Assembly (NCBI GenBank): GCA_028688995.1
Contig: JAQTXB010000004.1
Coordinates: forward strand, 1 to 35,635
Reading direction: 5' to 3'
Source: Aliarcobacter sp.
Lineage (GTDB): Bacteria > Campylobacterota > Campylobacteria > Campylobacterales > Arcobacteraceae
Length of the DNA stretch: 35,635 nucleotides
Position 1 is the first letter of the stretch, and each line of letters starts with the position of its first letter. Position numbers and translations under genes: made by a program. Below the pieces are notes generated by a model. It searched no databases, was not told where the DNA came from, and was given only the letters and a program-made list of their open reading frames with translations. This document shows, piece by piece, positions 1 to 8,209 of this stretch.

Positions 1-140
1 GCTTCCATTACAGCAGGACTTGTAAAGTTCTCACTTGCAATCATTTCTAAGTGATTTGTTTGTCTCTCTAATTCTTTCTCTATTATTGAAAATACTTCAT
101 TATCTGCTTGTTCTAAAGTTGCGTTTGTTATGTAGTTCAT
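1..140 (-). CDS. glyA: Serine hydroxymethyltransferase, N-terminal fragment
   Basis: Only the first 46 codons are inside the window. The reverse strand starts at the ATG ending at 140 and reads [20 protein letters not shown] and onward, reaching [17 protein letters not shown] at the edge. The I-A-S-E-N-F-x-S-P-x-V block is the N-terminal signature of PLP-dependent serine hydroxymethyltransferases, which convert serine and tetrahydrofolate to glycine and 5,10-methylene-THF in the cytosol. A GGAG Shine-Dalgarno lies just upstream of the ATG (in 144-156), supporting this start. The nearest upstream gene on the same strand is the 108-aa protein 149 bases away, so glyA may have its own promoter or be read through from it. 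Confidence 0.93.
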   Translation of the reverse strand, partial: MNYITNATLEQADNEVFSIIEKELERQTNHLEMIASENFTSPAVME

Positions 141-289
141 TGTAAAGCCTCCAGTTTTTATTTATAAAACAATAACTTAATTAAGAATATTAAACAATCC
201 AAAAATTGCTATTTTAAACTGATAAGTTGTTTTTTGATTTTATTTTATTAGGTAAGTTAAGGATTGGATTTTTAGAAAATAGAAGAAAA

Positions 290-616
290 TTAATCTTCTA
301 TCTCTTCATCTTCGCTATTTTCTTGATTTTTTTCTTTTGGTTTTCTAAATTCTGCACGAGCAATTAACTCTAAATAAAAACTATCAAGATTTTCACTTGC
401 AGCAATATCAATAGATTTTGTAATATCTACAAATCTGATTTCACTAGCTTCTTCAGCAGTTTTTCCAAATTTACAATCAAAATTCCAGTAATTACAATTT
501 TCAGGTAATCTTTTAGTTCTTTCTCTTTTGATATATTTTCTTACTTCATTTTTGATAGATTCAACTTGTCTATCTTTATTTTTATTTGCAACTATTAGTT
601 GGAATGTTTTTTTCAT
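290..616 (-). CDS. Small conserved protein, DUF6172-like
   Basis: 108 aa. It begins MKKTFQLIVANKNKDRQVES, has a basic middle (KYIKRERTKRLPENCNYWNF) and a very acidic tail (SEDEEIED). The pattern KKTFQL...KYxKRERxKxLPE..x(Y/F)WxFDCKFG matches my memory of the DUF6172 family found in Gammaproteobacteria and Campylobacterota, whose function is unknown. There is no signal peptide or membrane segment, so it is probably cytosolic. An AAGGA Shine-Dalgarno sits about 7 bases before the ATG, and a TATAAT box lies 18-23 bases upstream of the start, giving a very short leader. The family name is from memory; the reading frame itself is secure. Confidence 0.85.
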   Translation of the reverse strand: MKKTFQLIVANKNKDRQVESIKNEVRKYIKRERTKRLPENCNYWNFDCKFGKTAEEASEIRFVDITKSIDIAASENLDSFYLELIARAEFRKPKEKNQENSEDEEIED

Positions 617-633
617 ATAAATCCTTTGGTGAA

Positions 634-639
634 ATTATA
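634..639 (-). promoter_or_regulatory. -10 box for the DUF6172-like gene
   Basis: On the reverse strand the sequence reads TTTTTTGC-TATAAT-TTCACC, a T-rich tract followed by a perfect -10 box, which is the usual sigma-70 layout in Campylobacterota. A start about 7 bases downstream would leave a leader of roughly ten bases carrying the AAGGA ribosome site. Confidence 0.6.
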
Positions 640-710
640 GCAAAAAATCTTAATTTATTTAATGAATAAAATTTATACAAATAATCATAAAATAAACAAG
701 CAAAATCCGA

Positions 711-716
711 TATAAT
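711..716 (+). promoter_or_regulatory. -10 box for the Kef-type antiporter
   Basis: Perfect TATAAT, 30 bases before the ATG at 746. It diverges from the promoter of the 108-aa gene, so the 129-base gap serves both genes. Confidence 0.5.
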
Positions 717-745
717 TTTTATACATATAAAAAGAAAGAATACCC

Positions 746-2356
746 ATGGAGAACGTTTTATTTACGCTATTTTTAACTATTTCAATAGCGACAATTTTAA
801 ATATTATTTTGAAAAGATTTGGAGTTTCCCATATTATTGGTTATATAATAACTGGAACTTTGATTAGTTATATTTTTAATTTTAATGGACTTGATATTGG
901 CTCTTTAGAGCTTATTGCTGAGTTTGGAATAGTTTTTCTAATGTTTACAATTGGTCTTGAAATGAGTTTTGATAAAATCAAAAAAATGAAAGAAATTCTT
1001 TTATTAAATGGTTTTTTACAAGTAAGTGTTAGTGCTATTTTAATCTATTTGGTAGCTTTTTTTGCTTTTGGTTTAACAATAGAAGTTTCACTTATCGTTT
1101 CATTGGCTTTTTCTTTATCATCAACAGCAATTGTTTTAACATATTTAAAACATTCAAAAGATATTCACACACCTTATGGAGAAAAATCAACTGCAATTCT
1201 GATTTTCCAAGATTTAGCAGTAATTCCAATTTTGTTGCTTATTACATTTTTAACAAATGATACCTTATCAATAAGTGAAGTTTTAGGTAAAACTTTTATT
1301 TCAGCAATTATTATCATTTTATTTATGTTTACAATTGGAAAAAAACTTATCTCTTGGCTTTTAAAATTTGCTTCAAATACTAGAATTGAAGAGTTGTTTT
1401 TAGGTTCAGTTTTATCAATAGTAATTGGAACTTCACTTTTAGCTCATGAGATGGGTTTTACATACTCTTTAGGCGCATTTATTGCTGGTATGATTATTTC
1501 AGATACTAACTTTAGTGTAAAAGTTGAATCTGACATTTCAAGTTATAAAGATTTACTTTTAGGCGCATTTTTCTTTTCAGTTGGAACAAAAATTGATGCT
1601 TTATATTTTTTAAATAATGTTCATATTATCTTAGCAATATTTGTAGCGATTATGCTTATCAAAGCTTTGGTTGTATATGTAATAATTAGAAGAAAATCAG
1701 ATAAAAGTACAGCTGTAAAATCAGCACTTGCACTTTGTCAAGTTGGGGAATTTTCATTTGCAATATTTGCACTTGCTTCAAGTAATAATTTATTAAGCCA
1801 TGAAACAGCTAGTTTTTTAATTTTAGTTTCTGTTTTATCAATGATTTTAACTCCATTTATTGTTAATAATATCTATAAATTAGCTTCTTATGTAGTTGTA
1901 GAGTTTTATGAATCGGATAAAATTACACCAATTCAAGTAAAAAATCACGTGGTTATTTGTGGTTTTTCAATTTTAGGAAGAGTAATTGCAAATGATTTAA
2001 AAGAGAGAAAGATTCCTTTTGTAATAATCTCAGATGACTTAAGACATGTTCTTTTAGGAAGAAAATTAGGTTATATGGCATACTTTGGTCACTTAGATAA
2101 ATTGCCCGTATTAGAGTCATTAAAGGTTGATGAAGCTTCAAGTGTAATTATAACTGTTAGTGACACACATATAAAAAGATTGATTTGTGAGGCTGTTTTA
2201 AAATTTCATCCAGCTGCAAATATTTTATTAAAAATAGAGTCTTTAGAGGAAAAATCTCAATTAAAAGATTTAGATATTAAAAAGTTTGTTCATGCACATT
2301 TTGAAGTAGGGCGACTATTAGTTCAAGAAGCGTTAGTAAATTTAGAAAACAAGTAG
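746..2356 (+). CDS. Kef-type monovalent cation/proton antiporter (CPA2) with RCK_N domain
   Basis: 536 aa. Residues 1 to about 385 form a long series of hydrophobic helices of the Na+/H+ exchanger (CPA2) fold, including GTLISYIFN, EFGIVFLMFTIGLEMSF and the SSTAIVLTYLK block typical of Kef proteins. From about residue 398 there is a Rossmann RCK_N/TrkA-N domain, VVICGFSILGRVIANDL, with its glycines at 406 and 411 and an acidic ISDD at the end of the second strand that would contact nucleotide. The family exchanges K+ or Na+ for H+ under control of nucleotide or glutathione adducts. It is slightly shorter than E. coli KefB/KefC (about 600 aa), and no RCK_C domain is evident. No KefF/KefG-type partner is adjacent. 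The ribosome site before the ATG is weak (AAAGAAAG). Ion specificity cannot be read from the sequence. Confidence 0.93.
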   Translation: MENVLFTLFLTISIATILNIILKRFGVSHIIGYIITGTLISYIFNFNGLDIGSLELIAEFGIVFLMFTIGLEMSFDKIKKMKEILLLNGFLQVSVSAILIYLVAFFAFGLTIEVSLIVSLAFSLSSTAIVLTYLKHSKDIHTPYGEKSTAILIFQDLAVIPILLLITFLTNDTLSISEVLGKTFISAIIIILFMFTIGKKLISWLLKFASNTRIEELFLGSVLSIVIGTSLLAHEMGFTYSLGAFIAGMIISDTNFSVKVESDISSYKDLLLGAFFFSVGTKIDALYFLNNVHIILAIFVAIMLIKALVVYVIIRRKSDKSTAVKSALALCQVGEFSFAIFALASSNNLLSHETASFLILVSVLSMILTPFIVNNIYKLASYVVVEFYESDKITPIQVKNHVVICGFSILGRVIANDLKERKIPFVIISDDLRHVLLGRKLGYMAYFGHLDKLPVLESLKVDEASSVIITVSDTHIKRLICEAVLKFHPAANILLKIESLEEKSQLKDLDIKKFVHAHFEVGRLLVQEALVNLENK

Positions 2357-2374
2357 ATTTTTAATCTTCTTGTT
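2348..2374. terminator. Stop-codon-spanning hairpin, bidirectional terminator candidate
   Basis: AACAAGTAGATT and AATCTTCTTGTT flank a TTT loop, a 12-base stem with one mismatch. It contains the TAG stop of the antiporter (2354-2356) and the TAA stop of the opposing 96-aa gene (2361-2363). There is no long U-tract, so terminator function is an inference from its position between convergent genes. Confidence 0.45.
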
Positions 2375-2651
2375 GTTCAATATTGTGTCCATGCTCGTGT
2401 TCATCAAGATTTTGCATTATATAATCATAAATTCTTTGATACTCACTATCTGGAGTTTTATCTTCTTCAATAACAGCCAAAACATTTTGAAGTTCAACTA
2501 AAAACGATTCCATCTCTTCCATCGCTTCTTTGTCATCTAAAGTTTGTGAATCTGTTTCCAAAAGTTTATATAAATCTTCTAAGTAGGCTTCAACTTCAGG
2601 AATCATCACAGTTTCAACTAAGTCTTTTAGCTTATCTTTTATATCTAGCAT
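2361..2651 (-). CDS. Small acidic helical protein, paralogue of the 85-aa protein at 26754-27011
   Basis: 96 aa with no hydrophobic segment, strongly acidic and predicted all-helical by eye; it ends in a His/Glu-rich tail (EHEHGHNIEQQED). Residues about 12-60 (VMIPEVEAYLEDLYKLLE...DDKEAMEEMESFLVELQ) resemble the protein at 26754-27011 (ELIPELDENLEEMIDIVD...DDRDELKYLEEMKAYFDEVE), so the two look like distant paralogues. A good AAGGA Shine-Dalgarno precedes the ATG. It is a single-gene unit facing the Kef antiporter tail-to-tail. I do not recognise a named family. An adaptor or metal-buffering role is possible but there is no direct evidence. Confidence 0.8.
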   Translation of the reverse strand: MLDIKDKLKDLVETVMIPEVEAYLEDLYKLLETDSQTLDDKEAMEEMESFLVELQNVLAVIEEDKTPDSEYQRIYDYIMQNLDEHEHGHNIEQQED

Positions 2652-2738
2652 TTGTTTCCTTTTTATTGATTTACAATTATATTATTTTCTTCATTTAATT
2701 TACAAATGGAATTTAAAGTTAATTTGTTACAATTACAA

Positions 2739-3386
2739 ATGAAAAAAATAGTTATATCAATTTTACTTTTTACTTTTTACTCTTATGCAATTGAGATAAA
2801 ACAAAAGCCTATCGAATTTACTCAAAATAGAGTAGAACTCACAAAACAATACATTAAAAAATCCTATAATTTAGATGTAAATAATATAAATATAATCCCA
2901 AAAATAATAGTAATTCACCATACAGCAAGTGATGATTTAAAAGAGTCTTTTGATAGGTTTTATCCTGAAACTCTATTAACAGATAGAACAGATATAAATA
3001 AAGCTGGAAGTTTAAATGTATCAGCGCAATTTTTGGTGGATTTTGATGGAACAATTTATTCCTTAATGCCTGAAACTTATATGGCAAGACATGTAATAGG
3101 TTTAAATCTATCAAGTATTGGAATTGAAAATGTTGGAGGAAATAAAAAATCTTTAACCCCTGAACAATTAAAAGCAAATATTGAATTGGTTAAATATTTA
3201 AAAGATAAATATAAAACAATAGAGTATTTAATTGGACATTATGAATATAGAAAATTTGAAAATCATCTTTTATTTTTAGAAAAAGATTCAAGTTATAGAA
3301 CAATAAAACATGATCCAGAACAAAGTTTCATGGAAAATTTGAGAGCAAATTTTCCTGATTTAAAATCTGTTAAAGATGATCTTTAA
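2739..3386 (+). CDS. N-acetylmuramoyl-L-alanine amidase (Amidase_2 type), exported
   Basis: A longer reading starts at 2706, but the ATG at 2739 gives MKKIVISILLFTFYSYA, a clean signal peptide, so I prefer 2739 (215 aa). The mature part has IIVIHHTASDD (His 60-61), MARHVIG (His 118) and KHDPEQSF (His 191, Asp 192), which fit the zinc ligands of the Amidase_2/PGRP fold; GHYEYR lies between. These enzymes cut the bond between MurNAc and L-Ala in peptidoglycan in the periplasm. The last motif has DPE where many homologues have DPG. The gene stands alone rather than in a phage lysis cassette, so cell-wall remodelling is more likely than endolysin. Its last 17 bases overlap the opposing gene. Confidence 0.88.
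   Translation: MKKIVISILLFTFYSYAIEIKQKPIEFTQNRVELTKQYIKKSYNLDVNNINIIPKIIVIHHTASDDLKESFDRFYPETLLTDRTDINKAGSLNVSAQFLVDFDGTIYSLMPETYMARHVIGLNLSSIGIENVGGNKKSLTPEQLKANIELVKYLKDKYKTIEYLIGHYEYRKFENHLLFLEKDSSYRTIKHDPEQSFMENLRANFPDLKSVKDDL
3370..3386. terminator. Perfect 17-base palindrome covering both stop codons
   Basis: TTAAAGAT-G-ATCTTTAA coincides exactly with the overlap of the two convergent genes. The left end supplies the TAA of the reverse gene and the right end the TAA of the forward gene. As RNA it could form only a short stem, so it is a weak terminator candidate. Confidence 0.35.
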
Positions 3387-4146
3387 TACTTATTAAAATT
3401 TCAAAAGCAATTAAGATAATAATAATCCATTCTAAAAAAGATGAATATTTGTGCTTTTGTTCATCACCTAAAACATGTAGAAGTTCTTGGATAATTTCTA
3501 CTTTTTTATTTAAAACTTCAACCCTTGATTTTATATCTAAATATTTAATCATTTTTTCATATTGATTTTCATATTCTGGATATTCCCAAAAAAACTCAGG
3601 AGTATCAAGTAAATCATAGTGCAGATTTATTTTGCTTTTAACTAAAAATAATTCTCCAATTTTTTTTGAAATCTCTTTTTTAGTAAGTTTTATTTTTCCT
3701 GTAAGTGAGAGTTGTAAAGGAATTGCTGAGTTCTCTTCAATACTTGTTTGTAACTCTTTTTCAAATTGGTCAAGTTTTACATTTTGAGATAGAGCTTGTG
3801 AAATTGCAATTTTTGATGTTGAAGATAAATCATTTAAATAAATAGTGTCAAAATTTATTTTAAATTCACTTTCAAATGTATAATTTAATTCTTCAATAAT
3901 AGGAATTTCAAAACTGTTTATTTCATAATTTTTTATAAAATCCATAAAAAACTTTATATTTTCAAAGGTCACGTTCCAACATATAAAAACACCATATTTA
4001 AAGAGAATAATCTGTTGATCTTCTTCCATATTTACTATGATTGCATCTTTTATTATGTTACATTTATATCGTTCTTCAATACTATTAAATATCTCTTTTT
4101 CAAATTTTTCGCAAGTTAAATAAGATATTAATTTTTTTGTTTGCAT
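3370..4146 (-). CDS. RMND1/Sif2/DUF155 family membrane protein
   Basis: 258 aa. The C-terminal half carries the family hallmarks SKIAISQALSQNVKLDQFE (about residues 110-128), LHYDLLDTPEFFWEYPEYE, YLDIKSRVEVLNKKVEI, and finally a single hydrophobic helix, LEWIIIILIAFEILISI, near residues 238-254. This is the DUF155 architecture shared with yeast Sif2/Sif3 and human RMND1, a mitochondrial inner-membrane protein needed for translation; the bacterial role is not established. The N-terminal part is mixed alpha/beta and less conserved. It would be tail-anchored in the inner membrane. GGAT lies upstream of the ATG as a ribosome site. It lies downstream of the GH17-GT2 gene but beyond that gene's terminator, so it is probably transcribed separately. 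Confidence 0.85.
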   Translation of the reverse strand: MQTKKLISYLTCEKFEKEIFNSIEERYKCNIIKDAIIVNMEEDQQIILFKYGVFICWNVTFENIKFFMDFIKNYEINSFEIPIIEELNYTFESEFKINFDTIYLNDLSSTSKIAISQALSQNVKLDQFEKELQTSIEENSAIPLQLSLTGKIKLTKKEISKKIGELFLVKSKINLHYDLLDTPEFFWEYPEYENQYEKMIKYLDIKSRVEVLNKKVEIIQELLHVLGDEQKHKYSSFLEWIIIILIAFEILISIKDHL

Positions 4147-4235
4147 TTTTTATCCAATAGTTTTAAGTTGATAAACTATTTTATCTAAAAATGGTTACTT
4201 TTGAGTGATAAATTTTAAGGGATTGTTTTTTGAAT

Positions 4236-4274
4236 AAAAATCAAAAAGCCTAAATTAAGGCTTTTGATTTTTGA
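4236..4274 (-). terminator. Rho-independent terminator of the GH17-GT2 gene
   Basis: On the reverse strand AAAATCAAAAGCCTT pairs with AGGCTTTTTGATTTT across a short AT loop with one bulge, and the tail is T-rich. The left arm encodes the last residues of the glycosyltransferase and its TAA stop (4255-4257), so terminator and C-terminus overlap. Confidence 0.65.
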
Positions 4275-6783
4275 TTGAAGAAAGTTCTAAATATCTCATA
4301 ACAATAGCTGAGATATAAGGAATACTTTGAATAAATATAGTTGCTGCAAATACATAAATTTCTGTAATTCCAGTAAAGTTTGTAAAAACTAAAGCAAAGA
4401 ATGCAATCAATAATAAAACACCTAAAATTGTTTCATATTTAATTGGATTATCACTTTTTTTAGCTTTTCCACCTTTTTGAGTTCGTTTGAATGGTAAACC
4501 ATCTTTTACAAATCCATCATAAACAGCTTTGAAAATAATAAGTTGTAAACTCATAGAAGCAATAGAACTTAAAAGAGTGTCTTTTAACGTTGCTCTTACT
4601 TTCATTCTATATAAAATAAAAGTATGTAAAATATTTACTAAAAATGCTGTAATAATTGGAATTGTTAAAGGAATTGTCGGAATCGTAACTCCAACAAATA
4701 TAATAACAGGAACCCAAATAATATTCATAACAGCCATAACAGGACCCATAGCATCACTTAACCAGAAGAACCAACCAGCAACAAATTTATTTTTTTGTCT
4801 AGGACTTAATGACTTAGATGATGGTTTAAACTCTTTCCAGTGTTTTTTAAGAATTTGAATGGCACCATAAGCCCATCTATGTCTTTGAGTTTTGAATGCT
4901 TCAAATGTATCAGGAAGTAATCCATAACCATATCTTCTATTTGTATAGTGAGCAATATATCCTGCTTCAAATAGTCTAAGACCTAATTCACTATCTTCAA
5001 CGATAGTATCAGTTCCCCAACCACCAACTTCCATCATAGCACTTAGTCTTACCATAACCATTGTTCCATGAACAACGATAGCATTTTCTTCATTTCTATC
5101 AATCATACCAATATCGAAGAAACCAGCATATTCTGCATTCATCGCTGCTTTCATTATTGATTCATTACCATCTCTGTGATCTTGAGGAGCTTGAACGATA
5201 GCAACTTTTGGATCATCAAATAATGGAACTAAATCAACTAACCAAGGAGATTCAACAACATAATCTGCATCAATTACAGCAATAATTTCAGCTTCTTTGT
5301 TTGTTTTTTCAAGTGCTGCATTTAAAGCACCTGCTTTAAATCCAGTACATGTTATATTCATAAATACAAATTTATCACCAAGTTCTTCACATAACTTTTC
5401 AATTGGTTTCCAATAGAACTCTTCAGGTGTATTATTAATTACAACAAGAACTTCATAGTTTGGGTATCTAAGTTTTGCTAAAGCTCTTAATGTCTCTTCT
5501 AAAACATGTGGTTGCTCTTTATAAGCTGGAACATGAATAGAAACAAATGGAATATTGTCTGATCTTAAGTCAAGTGGAACTAATCTTTCAGGAGGAATTC
5601 CAATTGAAACCTTAAATAATTCATTTGCTTTTGCTAGTGTAATTACAACAAGAGGAATCATTAAAAAGGTTCCCATACTCCACATAACCCACATACCAAA
5701 GTTCATATAGTTTATAAATGGATATGTAACTGCCATAACAATACCAAAGGCCATACCTTGTGCAGCAATACCATAAGCTAAAGCATGATTTAGGTTTACC
5801 CTTTGGTTTCTTAATCCAAATAGTGTTAATAACGCCCCAATAATAATTGCAGCAATCATTTGGTATAACCAATATTGATTTAATTCAATATCACCATTTA
5901 AATAGAATTTTAATTCTCTATCTGAAGTAAATATTCCCCAATATTGTCCAACATTTCCCTCATCATAACCTTTCCATGGTTGATCAAATGCTTCAACTAT
6001 GTTATAAGACCAATTTTTTTCTTTTGCAAGATTTAAAAATCCTCTTATTGCAATTGCTTGATTTTTTAAACTAGGAACTGCACCATTAAAATTATATCCA
6101 TGACTAGGCCAACCAGTCTCCCCAATCGTTATCTTTTTACCTGGATATGATTTTTCAATTAAACTATATTTTTCAATTATGAAATCATTAAATCTATCAA
6201 TTGGAACTTTTTCCCAATATGGTAAGAAGTGAACAGTAATGAAATCAACATGTTTACCAATTTCAGGATATTTAACTAAAGTGTGCCAAACTTCTGCCGT
6301 TGTAATTGGTTTGTTTGTAAACTCTCTGATAAAGTCTAAATAACCCATTAATTCAACTTCATTTAAATCTGTTCTAAGTAAAGTTTCATTTCCTACAATT
6401 ACATTATTAATATTATCAGGATATTTTTTTAAAAGCTTAATAGCTCTTTGAATTTCTTGATAATTTTCAGCATAATCACCACTTAACCAAAGTCCTAAAT
6501 CAACCATCATTGTAGTTTTAGAAGCTGCTTCTAAAATTACTTTAGCATCAGCTGTTGAATAAGTTCTAACTTTACTTGTAAAATTTAGCAGAATACCAAT
6601 ATCTTCTTCTATTTGTTCAGGAGATAATACTTTTTTATCATATCCTTCAAATGGAGAATATGAAAGCGATTCAATTCTTTCCGATGCATCTTGCTTTAAC
6701 GATACTTTATTGTCTTGTGTAATCCAAAAAAACACCTGAAATAGCCCAGCTAGCATAAGACCTAAGATAATATATCTCAACAC
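4255..6783 (-). CDS. GH17 glucanosyl-hydrolase/transferase fused to a GT2 beta-glucan synthase
   Basis: 842 aa in two modules. After a membrane anchor (residues 1-21), residues about 40-295 match glycoside hydrolase family 17 (beta-1,3-glucanase fold): VGNETLLR with the expected acid/base Glu133, and IGETGWPSHG with the nucleophile Glu222. Two to four helices follow (305-385). Residues about 410-650 are a processive GT2 domain with VIDADY (Asp505, Asp507), VEDSELGLRL (Glu596-Asp597) and QRHRW (633-637). Several further helices close the protein. The layout resembles NdvB-type GH17-GT2 proteins of Pseudomonas and rhizobia that make and rearrange periplasmic beta-glucans. I infer synthesis of a beta-1,3-linked glucan from UDP-glucose on the inner membrane. 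Translation appears to start at GTG (6783) after AAGGA. The gene stands alone; no cellulose-type BcsB or cyclic-di-GMP PilZ domain is visible. Confidence 0.88.
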   Translation of the reverse strand: MLRYIILGLMLAGLFQVFFWITQDNKVSLKQDASERIESLSYSPFEGYDKKVLSPEQIEEDIGILLNFTSKVRTYSTADAKVILEAASKTTMMVDLGLWLSGDYAENYQEIQRAIKLLKKYPDNINNVIVGNETLLRTDLNEVELMGYLDFIREFTNKPITTAEVWHTLVKYPEIGKHVDFITVHFLPYWEKVPIDRFNDFIIEKYSLIEKSYPGKKITIGETGWPSHGYNFNGAVPSLKNQAIAIRGFLNLAKEKNWSYNIVEAFDQPWKGYDEGNVGQYWGIFTSDRELKFYLNGDIELNQYWLYQMIAAIIIGALLTLFGLRNQRVNLNHALAYGIAAQGMAFGIVMAVTYPFINYMNFGMWVMWSMGTFLMIPLVVITLAKANELFKVSIGIPPERLVPLDLRSDNIPFVSIHVPAYKEQPHVLEETLRALAKLRYPNYEVLVVINNTPEEFYWKPIEKLCEELGDKFVFMNITCTGFKAGALNAALEKTNKEAEIIAVIDADYVVESPWLVDLVPLFDDPKVAIVQAPQDHRDGNESIMKAAMNAEYAGFFDIGMIDRNEENAIVVHGTMVMVRLSAMMEVGGWGTDTIVEDSELGLRLFEAGYIAHYTNRRYGYGLLPDTFEAFKTQRHRWAYGAIQILKKHWKEFKPSSKSLSPRQKNKFVAGWFFWLSDAMGPVMAVMNIIWVPVIIFVGVTIPTIPLTIPIITAFLVNILHTFILYRMKVRATLKDTLLSSIASMSLQLIIFKAVYDGFVKDGLPFKRTQKGGKAKKSDNPIKYETILGVLLLIAFFALVFTNFTGITEIYVFAATIFIQSIPYISAIVMRYLELSSIKNQKP

Positions 6784-6891
6784 AGTTTCCTTTTTTTATA
6801 ATTAGTGCGTAATATTACCATTTTTATAGTCATTTTGTTTTTAAATTGTTTTATTTTTTTTGTTGATTAAGATGATTGTGTAAAAAAACTA

Positions 6892-6897
6892 TATAAT
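6892..6897 (+). promoter_or_regulatory. -10 box for the 309-aa methyltransferase
   Basis: TATAAT, 26 bases before the ATG at 6923, preceded by a T-rich stretch. A second TATAAT at 6908-6913 is so close to the ATG that its transcript would be nearly leaderless. Confidence 0.45.
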
Positions 6898-6922
6898 CTG
6901 AATAAAATATAATGGGCTGTAT

Positions 6923-7852
6923 ATGAAAAAATTTATAAATGAAACAATGTATGAAATAGTTTTATATTTAGAAAAAGAGTTAAAGAGTGATAATGAAGTT
7001 TTTATAGAAGTATTAAATCCAGATTTAGAAAAAGATTATTATGCTGGTGAAATAGTTATTTTTGAAGATAAAAAGTTCATTTATAGGTCATTTAAAGCAT
7101 GGTCTGACTTGGCTGAACTATTATTTTGTAAGCTTTTAATAGTTGAATTAAAAGTAAATACAATTATTTTAAAATTTAAAAAGTTAAATAAAATTGATTC
7201 TTTCCATAAAGATACAAATAATGAAGAAAATGAAAAATACGGAGAACAATCAACTTTCTTTAGAATCAATAAAAATGAAGAACCCGCTTTTTTATGTGCA
7301 TATATGAATGCTTTAAAAAATGTAAAAATTGAAGAAAAACAAAATATTCTAAATTTAGGAATAAATAAAGCAGATGAATTTGAATTAATCAAAAATTTGC
7401 TTGATGAAGATACTTTTTCAAAAATTAATTTTGTAGGGATTGATTATTCAAAAAGTGCTATTGAGTTTGCAAAAAAAAGATTTCCCCAAGAAAATCTAAC
7501 ATTTTACAATCATGATATAAATAAATTAGATGAATTAAATTTAAAAAAAGCAGATTTATTGATTTCTATTGGAACTTTACAAAGTTCAGGATTGAATTTT
7601 AAACTTTTATTCATGAATTTGATACAAAATTATTTGGAAGATAAAGGTTCAATAATTTTAGGTTTTCCAAATTGTAGATGGATAAATGGCGAGACTATTT
7701 ATGGTGCAAAAGCCGCAAATTATTCGTATAGTGAGCAATCTGTCTTATATAAAGATGTCTATTTTTGTAAAAAGTATCTTCAACAAAAGAAATATAGAGT
7801 TACACTAACAGGAAAAAATTATCTTTTTTTAACTGCAACTTCAATTAAATAG
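6923..7852 (+). CDS. Class I SAM-dependent methyltransferase with an unknown N-terminal domain
   Basis: 309 aa. The catalytic fold is in the second half: ILNLGINKADEF (about residues 140-151) is a degenerate motif I, FVGIDYSKSAIEFAKKRF is the motif II acidic loop that binds the SAM ribose, and ADLLISIGTLQSSG is the post-II strand. The first 120 residues (MKKFINETMYEIVLYLEKEL...) do not match a domain I recognise and contain an acidic/lysine-rich linker near residue 95-110. The substrate cannot be inferred. It diverges from the GH17-GT2 gene and is followed by the promoter of the next gene, so it looks monocistronic. The ribosome site is poor. No membrane segment or signal peptide. Confidence 0.75.
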   Translation: MKKFINETMYEIVLYLEKELKSDNEVFIEVLNPDLEKDYYAGEIVIFEDKKFIYRSFKAWSDLAELLFCKLLIVELKVNTIILKFKKLNKIDSFHKDTNNEENEKYGEQSTFFRINKNEEPAFLCAYMNALKNVKIEEKQNILNLGINKADEFELIKNLLDEDTFSKINFVGIDYSKSAIEFAKKRFPQENLTFYNHDINKLDELNLKKADLLISIGTLQSSGLNFKLLFMNLIQNYLEDKGSIILGFPNCRWINGETIYGAKAANYSYSEQSVLYKDVYFCKKYLQQKKYRVTLTGKNYLFLTATSIK

Positions 7853-7867
7853 AAAAAATAGTTGGAA

Positions 7868-7873
7868 TATAAT
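7868..7873 (+). promoter_or_regulatory. -10 box for the disulfide-chemistry cluster
   Basis: TATAAT 47 bases upstream of the 94-aa gene, inside the 67-base gap after the methyltransferase. It would drive the 94-aa gene and, by read-through of the hairpin at 8229-8265, the dsb and tlpA genes. Confidence 0.5.
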
Positions 7874-7919
7874 ACTTTTTTTTGTTACAATTAACTTATC
7901 AAATTAAAAGGAGTATATT

Positions 7920-8204
7920 ATGCCATCAAGACATATTGAAGTTAAAACTTTCAAGTTAGCTCATACAATTGAAGATACAATAAAAATTGAGCATGTTGAA
8001 AAACCTTACGGTGAATATAGTAGTCCAGTTGTTAGTATTGCAGTTTATTCTCATGGAAAAACTAAAACTTCTGAAGTTGAAATTCCTTATGAAAATATTG
8101 GAGAATTTATGAAAGCTTTAAATGAATCAATCGCTTTATGTGATTCAATTCCTAGAAATCCTCTTCATGCTGAATTAAATTCTGAACTTGGTGGAGGAGC
8201 ATAA
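7920..8204 (+). CDS. Conserved-looking 94-aa protein of unknown function
   Basis: 94 aa with an excellent ribosome site (AAAAGGAG, 7 bases before ATG). It begins MPSRHIEVKTFKLAHTIEDT, has a central beta-rich part (SPVVSIAVYSHGKTKTSEVE) and a helix (ENIGEFMKALNESIALCDSI) holding its only cysteine, and ends in ELNSELGGGA. There is no signal peptide or membrane helix, so it is likely cytosolic. I do not recognise the family. It is first in a cluster with oxidoreductases, but a strong terminator-like hairpin just after its stop may make it the main product of the promoter, in which case the linkage to the Dsb genes is loose. Confidence 0.75.
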   Translation: MPSRHIEVKTFKLAHTIEDTIKIEHVEKPYGEYSSPVVSIAVYSHGKTKTSEVEIPYENIGEFMKALNESIALCDSIPRNPLHAELNSELGGGA

Positions 8205-8209
8205 TTTAA

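Noticed and set aside
746..2356. Kef antiporter plus adjacent acidic gene as a two-component system
   Set aside because: The genes are convergent with separate promoters; there is no evidence of partnership beyond adjacency.
2706..2738. Eleven-codon N-terminal extension of the amidase
   Set aside because: It would bury the signal peptide, and no ribosome site precedes 2706.
2739..3386. Amidase as a phage endolysin or type VI effector
   Set aside because: It has a Sec signal peptide, stands alone and no phage, holin, immunity or secretion genes surround it.
4255..6783. Cellulose synthase (BcsA)
   Set aside because: The GT2 motifs are shared, but there is no PilZ domain or bcs neighbour and the N-terminal half is GH17.
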